A model generated the notes under the pieces. The model saw nothing but the letters and a program-made list of their open reading frames with translations, was not told where the DNA came from and made no database searches. Positions 32,733-40,881 of a stretch of DNA of 64,000 nt are shown here, piece after piece. A program made the position numbers and the translations under genes. The DNA comes from JANXLS01 sp035308565 (GTDB lineage: Bacteria; Planctomycetota; SZUA-567; H5-PLA8). The stretch spans positions 20,086 through 84,085 of the forward strand of contig DATGGK010000215.1 in the NCBI GenBank assembly GCA_035308565.1. The letters are read 5' to 3'. How positions within the stretch are numbered: position 1 is the stretch's first letter; each line of letters starts with the position of its first letter.

Positions 32733-35122
32733 TGAGACGGCAGGAGATAGGAGATAGGAGACAGGAGATAGGAAACACGCGCCAGACTGTTGATTGCGTG
32801 CGGGGACTTATTTGTCATTTGGCAGTTGTCATTTGTTATTTGTCATTCTTCAATTTCAAAACTGTCGCCGCCGAACCGGAAACCAAGCCGCTTTTCACGA
32901 TTCTCTATACCGCGGAAGCGCACGCGGCGCTGCTGCCGTGCGATTGCCCGCTGCAGCCGCTGGGCGGGGTGGCGCGGCGCGCGACGCTGATCAAACGCTA
33001 CCGCGAGCGCGGGCCGGTGATTCTTTTGGATGGCGGCGGCTGGGCGGCGGGCGGGATTTATGATGAGGATTCGGATGGGGATGCCGAGCGGGATAAACTG
33101 CGCACTCATTTAATGAGTGAAGCGATGAAGTTGATGAAGTACGACGCGATGGCGATGGGGCCGACAGAAGCGAAATTCATCAAAGCTGCAGCGGACGCGC
33201 CCAGTCCCGTTGCGACATCCAACGCGCTGTCCACAAAAGTTGCCGATACGCCCATCGTTATTTATGGATGGAGCGAAGAGGGCGTCGAGATCTTCGGAAA
33301 AAATGCGCCAGCGCCCCCGCATGCCTGGCATCGCGCGGCGGATTTTGCCAAAACATTCATCGACATTCATTTATCTCGACTCGGCGAAGAAAACTCTGAA
33401 GAGGCCCTTAAAGCAATCGGGCCGGACATCATTTTCGTTGCCAGCCGCAAAACGACGCAACGCACAAGCTGGAAATCCGGTCGCGTCGTGAATTTTGATT
33501 ATCAGGCGCACAATCTCGTCGTGGTCGAGGTCTTCCCATTAAAAGAAAAAACTGGCCGTTACGACTTCCGCGTCCATCTCGAACCGCTCGACAAATCCAT
33601 TCCCGACGATCCCGAAATCGCCGCGTTGCTTGCGCCGCATCTCGACGCGCTCAAGAAAAAAGGCAAGAAGACCATTGCGCTCGAATATTGGATGATGCCG
33701 GATTGCCCCGGTTGCAAATTGGCGCGGCCGGAACTTCAGAAACTGACGAAAGAGCTCGAAGGGCGCGTCACGATCACACCGCATTGGGTGGTGGAGAAGA
33801 GCGGCGACAAACTCACGTCGCTGCACGGCGACGAAGAATTGAATGAGGCGCGCGTGCAGGCGCTGCTGTGGAAATATTATCCGGAGAGAATCTGGGAGTG
33901 GTTTGAATGGCGCGCGGCGCATCGCGACCCGTGGCAGGCCGGCGCGGATGCGCTTCATATTCTGAAAACGCGCATCGCCAGCGACCTCGAAGACGGCGAG
34001 GCGGATGCACTGCTGCGCGCGGATTTTGAGCTTTCGGAACGGCGCCGCGTGCATGCGACGCCGTCGATTGTGATTGGCAACCGTTTGTTCGACGGCGACA
34101 TCGACCGCTTGCATTTGCTTGGCGCGCTGTGCGGGCAATTGGATGAGCCGAAGCCGGCGGCGTGCAAAGATGCGCCACTGTGTTTCTTCGACGCTCAGTG
34201 CCGCAAGCGCGGCTTCGTCGCGAAATGCATCGACGCCGGCAAGCCGGGCGCGCATTGCGACACGACGAAAGTTGCAGTGAAAGTTCCGGCAACGGTGCTC
34301 GTGGACAACGACGCGCTGTCGTCGAACCGCGACACGATTCTCGAAGCGCTGATTGGCGATTTGCCGGGGCTGGATTACAAATTGGTGGACATCGCCACGC
34401 CGGAAGGGAAGCGCTTGGCCGAGCAGGCGAAAGTGACGCGCTTGCCGGCGTATCTGATTGACCCGATTGCGAAGACGGAGGACGGCTACAAAGGCACGGT
34501 CGGCCGCGTGGCGCGCGACATTTCCATTCAGGACGACAAAGGCGTCGAAACAAAATGGCTGCTGCTGCGCGAAGACCAATTTGGCGTCGGGTCGAATCGC
34601 ATCCTGGCACGGCCGCGCATCAAAGGGCGCGCGGATTTGTTTGTCTCACGTTTCAGCAAGAACGGACAGGAAGCGCTTGAAACGGCGCTCGACTGCGCAA
34701 AATCGCGCGAGTGCGCGGGATTGAATCTGGTGCTGCACGATATTTTGTATTTGAATGACGAAGGAAAATTGGCCGCGAAGAACGGCGTCGCCGAAGTCGA
34801 AGAGGCCGCGCGCGCGATGGCCGCGCGGCTGGATTATCCATTGAAGCTCAACGCGTATTTCATCGAGTGGGGCAAGAAACGCGGCAGTTCGTATTGGGAC
34901 GTGCCGCTCAAAGCTGTCGGCATCGATCCCGACAAAATTCGCGCGAAGGCTGAAAATCCATCCACCGAAGTGCTGGATAAACTCAACGAAGAAGTCGCGC
35001 TGTTGAAAAGCCTCGACGCCGGCGGCGAGATTGTGTTGCTTGCGGAGAATTGCGAATTGATTTCGGTGGCGTCGCGCGCGGATTTGCGGCAGGTGCTGGA
35101 ACGGATTGCGGGGCGGAAGTAA
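32732..35122 (+). CDS. Exported protein with phosphoesterase-like and thioredoxin-like parts, 796 aa
   Basis: A large protein. After the signal region it reads FTILYTAEAHAALLPCDCPLQPLGGVARRATLIKRYRE, which resembles 5'-nucleotidase/metallophosphoesterase-like or CapA-like proteins. A thioredoxin/DsbA-like segment follows at about residue 325 (MPDCPGCKLARPELQKL) and a VHATPSIVIGNRLFDGD segment typical of DsbA-like folds. A cysteine-rich stretch lies at about 475-515. No full metal-binding set of a phosphoesterase is visible. The first about 40 residues are encoded by two heptad arrays; the hydrophobic core (LAVVICYLSFF) that serves as signal peptide comes from the TTGTCAT array. Function unknown; probably periplasmic and acting with the upstream gene. 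Confidence 0.72.
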   Translation: MRRQEIGDRRQEIGNTRQTVDCVRGLICHLAVVICYLSFFNFKTVAAEPETKPLFTILYTAEAHAALLPCDCPLQPLGGVARRATLIKRYRERGPVILLDGGGWAAGGIYDEDSDGDAERDKLRTHLMSEAMKLMKYDAMAMGPTEAKFIKAAADAPSPVATSNALSTKVADTPIVIYGWSEEGVEIFGKNAPAPPHAWHRAADFAKTFIDIHLSRLGEENSEEALKAIGPDIIFVASRKTTQRTSWKSGRVVNFDYQAHNLVVVEVFPLKEKTGRYDFRVHLEPLDKSIPDDPEIAALLAPHLDALKKKGKKTIALEYWMMPDCPGCKLARPELQKLTKELEGRVTITPHWVVEKSGDKLTSLHGDEELNEARVQALLWKYYPERIWEWFEWRAAHRDPWQAGADALHILKTRIASDLEDGEADALLRADFELSERRRVHATPSIVIGNRLFDGDIDRLHLLGALCGQLDEPKPAACKDAPLCFFDAQCRKRGFVAKCIDAGKPGAHCDTTKVAVKVPATVLVDNDALSSNRDTILEALIGDLPGLDYKLVDIATPEGKRLAEQAKVTRLPAYLIDPIAKTEDGYKGTVGRVARDISIQDDKGVETKWLLLREDQFGVGSNRILARPRIKGRADLFVSRFSKNGQEALETALDCAKSRECAGLNLVLHDILYLNDEGKLAAKNGVAEVEEAARAMAARLDYPLKLNAYFIEWGKKRGSSYWDVPLKAVGIDPDKIRAKAENPSTEVLDKLNEEVALLKSLDAGGEIVLLAENCELISVASRADLRQVLERIAGRK
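32742..32776 (+). repeat. Heptad array, AGGAGAT type
   Basis: AGGAGAT, AGGAGAT, AGGAGAC, AGGAGAT, AGGAAAC, 8 bases behind the ATG of the gene 32732-35122 and within its reading frame. Confidence 0.88.
32812..32846 (+). repeat. Heptad array, TTGTCAT type
   Basis: TTGTCAT, TTGGCAG, TTGTCAT, TTGTTAT, TTGTCAT. The same five units in the same order occur at 41757-41791 with a single difference. Confidence 0.92.
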
Positions 35123-35136
35123 ATTGCAAGTTCATG

Positions 35137-35275
35137 GACGCAACTCCTTCGGAGTTGAAGGCGTTGAGCGTTTTGTGTCCCAGGGTAGGCGCGAGTACGC
35201 GCCAACCCTGGGCTTTGTTACTCAACGCCGTTGGCGTTGAACGGCAAGCGAAAAGCGCGTTGAACGGCAACGCGA
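35137..35275. repeat. Intergenic palindrome cluster
   Basis: CAACTCCTTCGGAGTTG, CCCAGGGTAGGCGCG...CGCGCCAACCCTGGG and CAACGCCGTTGGCGTTG lie side by side in the 171-base gap before the thioesterase gene. Similar CCCAGGG/CCCTGGG pairs occur at 45835-46012. Confidence 0.8.
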
Positions 35276-35293
35276 ACGGGAGCGTCAACGAGC

Positions 35294-35758
35294 GTGAAAC
35301 CCAGCGAATCGACTCTGCTCGTCCGCCCCGAACACCTCAACCACCACGGCTACCTATTCGGCGGACGCTTGCTCGAATGGCTTGACGAACAGGCCTACAT
35401 TTCCGCCATGTCGCTGCTGAAGCCGGAAGCGAATCTGGTTACGGTGGCGATCGACCGCGTTGTCTTCAACAAGCCGGTGAAGCAGGGTTCGCTGCTGCGT
35501 TTTCGCTCGCTGCCGGTCCATGCGGGGCGCACGTCGCTGACAGTTTTTACGCAGGTATTTTTGCTCGGCGCCGCAGCGGAGACGGAGATGTTCAGCGCGT
35601 ACGTGACGTTTGTGTGCCTCGGCGCGCGCGAACGGCCGCGCGCGGTCGCTCCATTAATGGTGAGGTCCCTGACGTACGCGTCGCTCGACTCCGACCAGGC
35701 TCGGCGGCATTGGGAGGAAGTCGAGCGGGCGCGGCGGTTGCGTGCGAAACGCGCGTGA
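35294..35758 (+). CDS. Acyl-CoA thioesterase, hotdog fold (YciA-like)
   Basis: A 154-residue hotdog-fold protein beginning LLVRPEHLNHHGYLFGGRLLEWLDEQAYISAM, with Asn/His and Asp residues in the positions used by YciA-type thioesterases, then VAIDRVVFNKPVKQGSLLRF. It would hydrolyse acyl-CoA to free acid and CoA. A GTG at 35294 is the first plausible start, and family homology starts close to it. It is probably monocistronic behind a repeat cluster. Confidence 0.88.
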   Translation: MKPSESTLLVRPEHLNHHGYLFGGRLLEWLDEQAYISAMSLLKPEANLVTVAIDRVVFNKPVKQGSLLRFRSLPVHAGRTSLTVFTQVFLLGAAAETEMFSAYVTFVCLGARERPRAVAPLMVRSLTYASLDSDQARRHWEEVERARRLRAKRA

Positions 35759-35773
35759 AGTAGCATTCGTGGC

Positions 35774-36385
35774 ATGGACAAGAACAACGCGCTCAAGGCG
35801 GTCGCCGGATTTATCGCCGCGGTCGCGGCCTATCTGTATTTTCAATACGGCGGTACGGTGCCGGTTGGGCCGAATGCCAACGGCAACGGTGGCCCGAATG
35901 TGCCGGCGTTTCCGACTGATACCAATGAAACGCGGAATGCGCCTCCGCGAAACGATTCCGCGCGCGGCAATTCGCACGACACCGAAAGTTCTTCCCGTTC
36001 CGCCAATGCTTCGCTTTACGATCTTGAAAAAGACGAAGGGCACGGACATACGCTGAAGAAGCACGTGGGCCGCACGGATCAGCAGTTGATCGAGCGCCTC
36101 GCAGAGGAGCGCATCAGCAGCGCCTCGACGTACAGCGACAAGGAAACGGCGGAACGCTGCGTGGGCATCGCGCTGGCGGAGAATCGGGAGCGCGTGCAAA
36201 GCTGGCTGCGCGGAACGGACAACACGCGGATGACGCTGGATTACAACGGCGACCCGGCGCATCCGATCGGTCGAACCGTGCATCGCAATTCGACGCAATC
36301 CAAGCCGGTGCATCGCGCCAAGGTTGTGCTGGAGAAGGACGGGCGCGGCGGATTTTTTGTGCTCACGACGTATCCGGAAGAGTGA
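35774..36385 (+). CDS. Membrane-anchored RNase A-like toxin-domain protein (CdiA-CT type)
   Basis: A 203-residue protein. Residues 7-25 form a TM or signal-anchor helix (KAVAGFIAAVAAYLYF); 26-85 is a disordered, Asn/Ser/Pro-rich linker; about 86-203 matches the bacterial RNase A-like toxin domain found at CdiA C-termini (GHTLKKHVGRTDQQLIERL with the catalytic His, SASTYSDKETAERCVGIALAENRERVQSWL, and a final FFVLTTYPE). Such domains cleave RNA. The next gene encodes a CdiI-like immunity protein. No CdiB/CdiA or secretion system is present, so delivery is unexplained. Its stop abuts a long heptad array. Confidence 0.82.
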   Translation: MDKNNALKAVAGFIAAVAAYLYFQYGGTVPVGPNANGNGGPNVPAFPTDTNETRNAPPRNDSARGNSHDTESSSRSANASLYDLEKDEGHGHTLKKHVGRTDQQLIERLAEERISSASTYSDKETAERCVGIALAENRERVQSWLRGTDNTRMTLDYNGDPAHPIGRTVHRNSTQSKPVHRAKVVLEKDGRGGFFVLTTYPEE

Positions 36386-36386
36386 A

Positions 36387-36525
36387 CGGTTCAAGATTCA
36401 AGATTCAAGGTTCAAGGGTTCAAGATTCAAGATTCAAGATTCAAGATTCAAGATTCAAGTTTCGGGATTCGAGATTCGAGGTTCGAGATTCGAGATTCGA
36501 GATTCAAGGTTTCAAGGTTTCAAAG
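36387..36525 (+). repeat. Long heptad array, GATTCAA/GATTCGA type
   Basis: About nineteen 7-bp units, mostly GATTCAA, then GATTCGA, with two 8-bp slips (GGTTTCAA) near the end. It starts at the stop of the toxin gene and ends 20 bases before the immunity gene start. It is the longest array in the window. Confidence 0.93.
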
Positions 36526-36544
36526 TGTCTGGCGCTTGAGTGTG

Positions 36545-36862
36545 ATGAAAATGAAACCATTTTCTCGCAAGGATTACCCGCAGCTTTCGGCGTTTGTGGG
36601 CGGGTATCTGCATCAGGATTACATCGACGACAGCGGCTCGCCGGCGGGGGCGCTGGACAAATTTATTGCGCAAGCAAATCCTGAACAGCGCCGCGCGCTG
36701 ACGGCGGAGTTCGGCGCGTTTATGAACGCGATTGAGGCCGTGCCATTCGCGCAGGCTCAGGAATGGTGGACGCGCGAACTGGGTTCGGCGTGGCTGCCGG
36801 CGGATAAAAATGAATTGTTGGCCTTACAGCGGCGCTTGAGCCGGACCGATATTAAAGCGTAA
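36545..36862 (+). CDS. CdiI-type immunity protein
   Basis: A 105-residue protein that resembles the CdiI_2 immunity family: DYPQLSAFVGGYLHQDYIDDSGSPAGALDKFIAQANPEQRRALTAEFGAFM. It should bind and neutralise the RNase A-like toxin encoded upstream. ATG 36545 is chosen over TTG 36536 because the TTG adds only three residues; no strong ribosome-binding site is visible, perhaps because the heptad array displaced the natural upstream region. Confidence 0.82.
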   Translation: MKMKPFSRKDYPQLSAFVGGYLHQDYIDDSGSPAGALDKFIAQANPEQRRALTAEFGAFMNAIEAVPFAQAQEWWTRELGSAWLPADKNELLALQRRLSRTDIKA

Positions 36863-36872
36863 CGAATGAAAG

Positions 36873-36931
36873 TGTGGTGCAGGCTTCCAGCCTGCGTGGT
36901 TTGGCTATGCAGGCTGGAAGCCTGCACCACA
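36873..36931. repeat. REP-like inverted pair, GCAGGCTTCCAGCCTGC type
   Basis: GTGGTGCAGGCTTCCAGCCTGC and its inverse GCAGGCTGGAAGCCTGCACCAC between the immunity gene and the MFS fusion gene. It gives the illusion of a longer N-terminus from ATG 36866. Confidence 0.9.
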
Positions 36932-36946
36932 AGTGGCGAGGAACGA

Positions 36947-39900
36947 ATGGAACAAGTCTCAACGGTCGCCGCGCGAGCGCGCGCGGTTCCGCGGATAAGC
37001 ACGCAGCGGGCCGTGGTATGGGTGCTGTTTTTGTTTTCGGGCATCTGCGGGCTGATTTACGAAGTGCTGTGGTGCCGCCATCTGGGGCTGCTTTTTGGCA
37101 ACACGGTGCAGAGCATGTCGGCGGTGCTGACGGCGTTCATGGCCGGATTGGCGCTGGGCAGTTATGTCGGCGGGCGCGTGTGCCACCGCTTGAAGCGGCC
37201 CATGATGGTCTATGGATTTTTGGAATTGGCGATTGGAATTTACTGCGCGTTTTTGCCGTGGGCATTTGGCGCGAACAGTCCGATCATTCCGTTTTACCGC
37301 TCGCTGTACGGCGAGAATGGCGGCGGGACGAGTTTGAGCGTCGCGCGCTTTGCGATTTCGTTTTTTCTGCTGCTGATTCCGACGACGTTCATGGGCGCGA
37401 CGCTGCCGGTGCTGTCGCAATTTCTGGTGAGGTCGAAGGCGTTTCTTGGACGGACCGTCGGCGCGCTCTACGCGGTGAATACATTCGGCGCGGTGCTGGG
37501 CGCGGCGTTGACGGGATTCGTGCTGCTGCCGATGCTGGGAAAAGCGAATTCGAATTACATTGCGGTGGGTGCGAATTTGATTCTGGGGACGCTGGCGGTG
37601 ATTTTTGGGATGAAGGAGAATTCGGCGGAAATGAAAACCAATGCAGGCGGGCCGCCTGCACCACAACAAAATGCAGGCGGGCCGCCTGCACCACAAAATG
37701 CAGGCTGGAAGCCTGCGGTACGGGATGCAGGCGAGCCGCCTGCACCACAACAGGCGCCGGTTTCGGCGCTGGCGTTGAAGCTGGCGATCCTGACGTTCGG
37801 CATCACCGGCTTCGCGGCGATGGCGACGCAGATTGGCTGGACGCGCGCGATCAGTCTGGCGACCGGCAGTTCGACGTATGCGTTCAGTCTGATCGTCGCG
37901 GTGTTCATTTTTGGATTGAGCATCGGAGGCGTGTGGGGATCGCGCGCGGCGGCAAAGACGCACGACCCGCTGGCGCTGCTGGGAAAATTGTTGCTGGCGA
38001 TCGGGCTGGGCTGCATGGCGCTGACGGCGATACTCGGGCACGGCCCGCAGTTTTTTTATCTGCTCACGATCTGGGGCAGCGACCGCGGCTGGAACACACT
38101 GCTGGCGCTGCAAGCGCTGGGCATTGGGTTGCTGATTGTCGGGCCGACATTTTTGATGGGCGCGACGATGCCGCTGACGATGCAAGTGGCGGCGCGGACC
38201 GAAGGCGCGCCGGGGCGCACGGTCGGCACGATTTACGCAGTGAACACGGTCGGTTCGATCCTCGGAAGTTTTTTGGGCGGGCTGGTGCTGCTGCCGTGGC
38301 TTCAAATCGCGGGGACGCTGAAGTTGATGGCGGTGCTGTACGCGGCGCCGGGGCTGGTGCTTTATTTCATGTCGAAATCGGGGCATGACAAAACGCCGCG
38401 CAGTGAATTCATGATTGTGATTCTCGCGGCGGCAACAGTGTTGGGCGTGCTAACGTTTGCGCCGGGCTGGGATCCGCTGACGATGAGCAGCGGGATGTAT
38501 TTGAAGCGCAACGACAGGATCAACAAGGCCGTGCGGGCCGGCAACTGGGCGATGGCGTTTGCGGTGAATGCGGATGAAAAATTGCTCTATTACAACGAGG
38601 GCAGTTCTGCCACGGTGGCTGTAAAAGACATTCTTCCGCCAAAGAAATCCGCGCAAGCGGATAGTTCGCCGGAAGAAATCATCGACGACGACCACGTGGA
38701 ACGTTCGTTGAGCGTCGGCGGCAAGCCTGACGCGTCCAGCCATCACGACATGAGCACGCAATTGGGTCTTGCGCTGGTGCCGCTGATCATGCATGAAAGC
38801 GGGCCAAAGAACGTGCTCGTGATTGGGCTCGGCTCCGGCGCAAGCGCCGCCGCGGCGCTGGCGCCGGATTCGGTCGAGAGCGTGGATGTCGTCGAGATGT
38901 CGCCGGAAGTGGTGGAGGCGTCCTATTGGTTTGCGGAGTACACGGGCTTGAAGTATTCGGAACGGCCGGAGAAAAAGGGATCGTATTGGCTGGACACGCC
39001 GAAGCTGAATTTGATCGTGAACGACGGGCGCAATCACCTGCTGCTGACGAGCAAAAAATACGACGTGATCGCCAGCGAGCCGTCGAATCCGTGGCTGGCG
39101 GGCGTGGGGAATCTGTTCACGCGCGAATCGTTTCAACTCTGCCGCGAGCGGCTTAATCCGAAGGGCATCATGTGCCAGTGGATTCATTGCTACTCGCTGG
39201 AGGAGGACGATTTTTTCAACATTGTCAAAACATTCGGCGACGTTTTTCCGCACATTCAATTGTGGTGCGTAAACAAACTGGATTTTTTGCTGATCGGCTC
39301 CGACGGGCCGGTGCATCTGCCGTTTGACACGCTGCACGAACGAATGCGGCAGGCGAAAGTGCTGCCGATGCTGAAGAAGATCGACTTCGATACGGAAGAG
39401 GAATTTCTGGCGTGCTTCATGAGCACGGATTGGGAATTGCGCTGGATTTTAAGCCGGCGCGAGCACGCGCCGGTGCTGCACACCGACGACAACATGCTGC
39501 TGGAATTTTCGGCGCCCAAGGCGCTGTATTTTACGAAGCAGCTTTTGCGCAGCACGCAGTTCGAACCCGATCCCGAATACGTTTCCGATTTGGAGGGAAT
39601 GCTGAGCGGCTACCGCAGTTCGGTCGAGCAGGCGCTGGACTTGAGCGCGGCGGGGCGCGCGCATTGGCGCAGCGCGTGCGAATACACGCCGACGGCGAAG
39701 GAGAATCGGATTCTGGCCGACAAACTTGCGCCGCGGCATCACTGGCTCAACGACGACAAAATCGAAATCGCCAGAGCGGAACGCGAGAATCCCACCGTGG
39801 TCAAAGAGGTTGAGAAAGAGCCGGAGGCGATGGCGCGGGCGCGCGAATTGAGCGAAAAGGGCGAGATCGACAAGGCGATGACGCTATTGCAGGATCTCTC

Positions 39901-40741
39901 GCAGGAACTCACGGCTGCGAAGAAATCGTCGTACGAATGCGTGGAATTGGCGGTGAAGATTTTGCGGTCGCACGGGCGGGGCAACGACGCGCTGCTGATG
40001 CTGGACGCGTTGCAGCGGAGCACGCCGGGGTTTCAGAGCGAACCGAAAGCCGCGCGGCTGATCGCGCAGGCGGCGGAGCTGGTTCAAGAGCGCAACCAGC
40101 CGGCGAAGGCAATGGAGCTGGCCGGCATTGCCGAGACGCTTGCGGAACGCGACAAGCGCGAACCGCTGGGAATCGCCGGGCGGATTCTGCTGGCTCAAAA
40201 ACATTTCGGGCAAGCCAGCGACGAGTTTCATCATCTGACTCTGGTCGCGCCGGACAACGTCGATTTCAAAGTCGGGCTGGCCGACGCGCTGATTGGGATG
40301 GCGACCAATCCGGAACGCGCGCCGGATGTCAGCGTGGAATTGTTGAAGCTGCATCACGCGCGGCGCGTGTCGCGCGAGGCGGCATTTTTGAGTCCCGACG
40401 ATGCGGCGGCATGGGCGCGGCTGGCGCAGGCGGAATTGATTTTGTCGCTGCACGACAAGCCGTCGTTGTGGGAGAAATCGTTGTCGCCGGAAAAAGCGGA
40501 GGAGTTGGACAAGCAATCGTTTTTGCATCACGTCGGTGAGGCGCTTTCCGCGTGGGACTCGATCGAGAAGTTGGACAAGGCCGGATTGCTGACGCCATTG
40601 AAGCGCGAGATGGAATCGGCCGAGGCGCTGGAGAAGGCGGGATTGTCGGCGTCGATTCCAAAACTCGAAGAACTGTTCAGCATGGACATCAAAGCGTTCA
40701 TGCGCCTGTATGCCATGATTTCGCTGGTGAAAGCTAAGTGA
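36947..40741 (+). CDS. MFS/spermidine-synthase fusion with C-terminal helical repeats
   Basis: A 1264-residue protein. Residues about 18-500 contain some 12 TM helices in two halves (each starting VLFLFSGICGLIYEVLWCR-like and GFAAMATQIGWTRAISL). A polyamine-synthase-like, SAM-binding domain lies at about 580-850 (VLVIGLGSGASAAAAL, VDVVEMSPEVVEA, IVNDGRNHLL, IASEPSNPWLAGVGNLFT). The C-terminal about 350 residues are helical with TPR-like spacing. Related fused proteins occur in Planctomycetota and other phyla; the aminopropyl acceptor is unknown. Between the two membrane halves sits a REP cluster (37641-37750). GAGGAA precedes ATG 36947; ATG 36866 would put a REP pair in the N-terminus. Confidence 0.92.
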   Translation: MEQVSTVAARARAVPRISTQRAVVWVLFLFSGICGLIYEVLWCRHLGLLFGNTVQSMSAVLTAFMAGLALGSYVGGRVCHRLKRPMMVYGFLELAIGIYCAFLPWAFGANSPIIPFYRSLYGENGGGTSLSVARFAISFFLLLIPTTFMGATLPVLSQFLVRSKAFLGRTVGALYAVNTFGAVLGAALTGFVLLPMLGKANSNYIAVGANLILGTLAVIFGMKENSAEMKTNAGGPPAPQQNAGGPPAPQNAGWKPAVRDAGEPPAPQQAPVSALALKLAILTFGITGFAAMATQIGWTRAISLATGSSTYAFSLIVAVFIFGLSIGGVWGSRAAAKTHDPLALLGKLLLAIGLGCMALTAILGHGPQFFYLLTIWGSDRGWNTLLALQALGIGLLIVGPTFLMGATMPLTMQVAARTEGAPGRTVGTIYAVNTVGSILGSFLGGLVLLPWLQIAGTLKLMAVLYAAPGLVLYFMSKSGHDKTPRSEFMIVILAAATVLGVLTFAPGWDPLTMSSGMYLKRNDRINKAVRAGNWAMAFAVNADEKLLYYNEGSSATVAVKDILPPKKSAQADSSPEEIIDDDHVERSLSVGGKPDASSHHDMSTQLGLALVPLIMHESGPKNVLVIGLGSGASAAAALAPDSVESVDVVEMSPEVVEASYWFAEYTGLKYSERPEKKGSYWLDTPKLNLIVNDGRNHLLLTSKKYDVIASEPSNPWLAGVGNLFTRESFQLCRERLNPKGIMCQWIHCYSLEEDDFFNIVKTFGDVFPHIQLWCVNKLDFLLIGSDGPVHLPFDTLHERMRQAKVLPMLKKIDFDTEEEFLACFMSTDWELRWILSRREHAPVLHTDDNMLLEFSAPKALYFTKQLLRSTQFEPDPEYVSDLEGMLSGYRSSVEQALDLSAAGRAHWRSACEYTPTAKENRILADKLAPRHHWLNDDKIEIARAERENPTVVKEVEKEPEAMARARELSEKGEIDKAMTLLQDLSQELTAAKKSSYECVELAVKILRSHGRGNDALLMLDALQRSTPGFQSEPKAARLIAQAAELVQERNQPAKAMELAGIAETLAERDKREPLGIAGRILLAQKHFGQASDEFHHLTLVAPDNVDFKVGLADALIGMATNPERAPDVSVELLKLHHARRVSREAAFLSPDDAAAWARLAQAELILSLHDKPSLWEKSLSPEKAEELDKQSFLHHVGEALSAWDSIEKLDKAGLLTPLKREMESAEALEKAGLSASIPKLEELFSMDIKAFMRLYAMISLVKAK
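37641..37750. repeat. Four REP-like palindromes inside the MFS fusion gene
   Basis: Copies of GCAGGCGGGCCGCCTGC, with CACCACAA ends, alternating with a GCAGGCTGGAAGCCTGC copy. They are in frame (NAGGPPAPQQ repeats) in the central cytosolic loop between the two halves of the transporter. Confidence 0.92.
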
Positions 40742-40744
40742 ATT

Positions 40745-40866
40745 GAACGGAGCGGGAGCTCCGTTCTACGCAAAATTGAACGGAGCGGGAGCTCCGTTCT
40801 ACGCAAAATTGAACGGAGCGGAGCTCCGTTCTACGCAAAATTGAACGGAGCGGAGCTCCGTTCTAC
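40745..40866. repeat. Four tandem REP elements, GTAGAACGGAG type
   Basis: Four copies of GAACGGAGC(GG)GAGCTCCGTTCTAC with CGCAAAATT spacers, period 32-34 bases, filling the gap between the MFS fusion and the FkbM-like gene. On the minus strand each begins GTAGAACGG. Confidence 0.95.
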
Positions 40867-40881
40867 GAAACACATTTCCGC

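Noticed and set aside
36387..36525. CRISPR array
   Set aside because: The period is 7 bases, there are no spacers and no cas genes. The same holds for the array at 54033-54145.
36866..36946. N-terminal extension of the MFS fusion from ATG 36866
   Set aside because: It translates a REP inverted pair; the ribosome-binding site and family start support 36947.
40745..40866. Integron attC sites
   Set aside because: The elements are short identical palindromes with no gene cassettes and no integrase.
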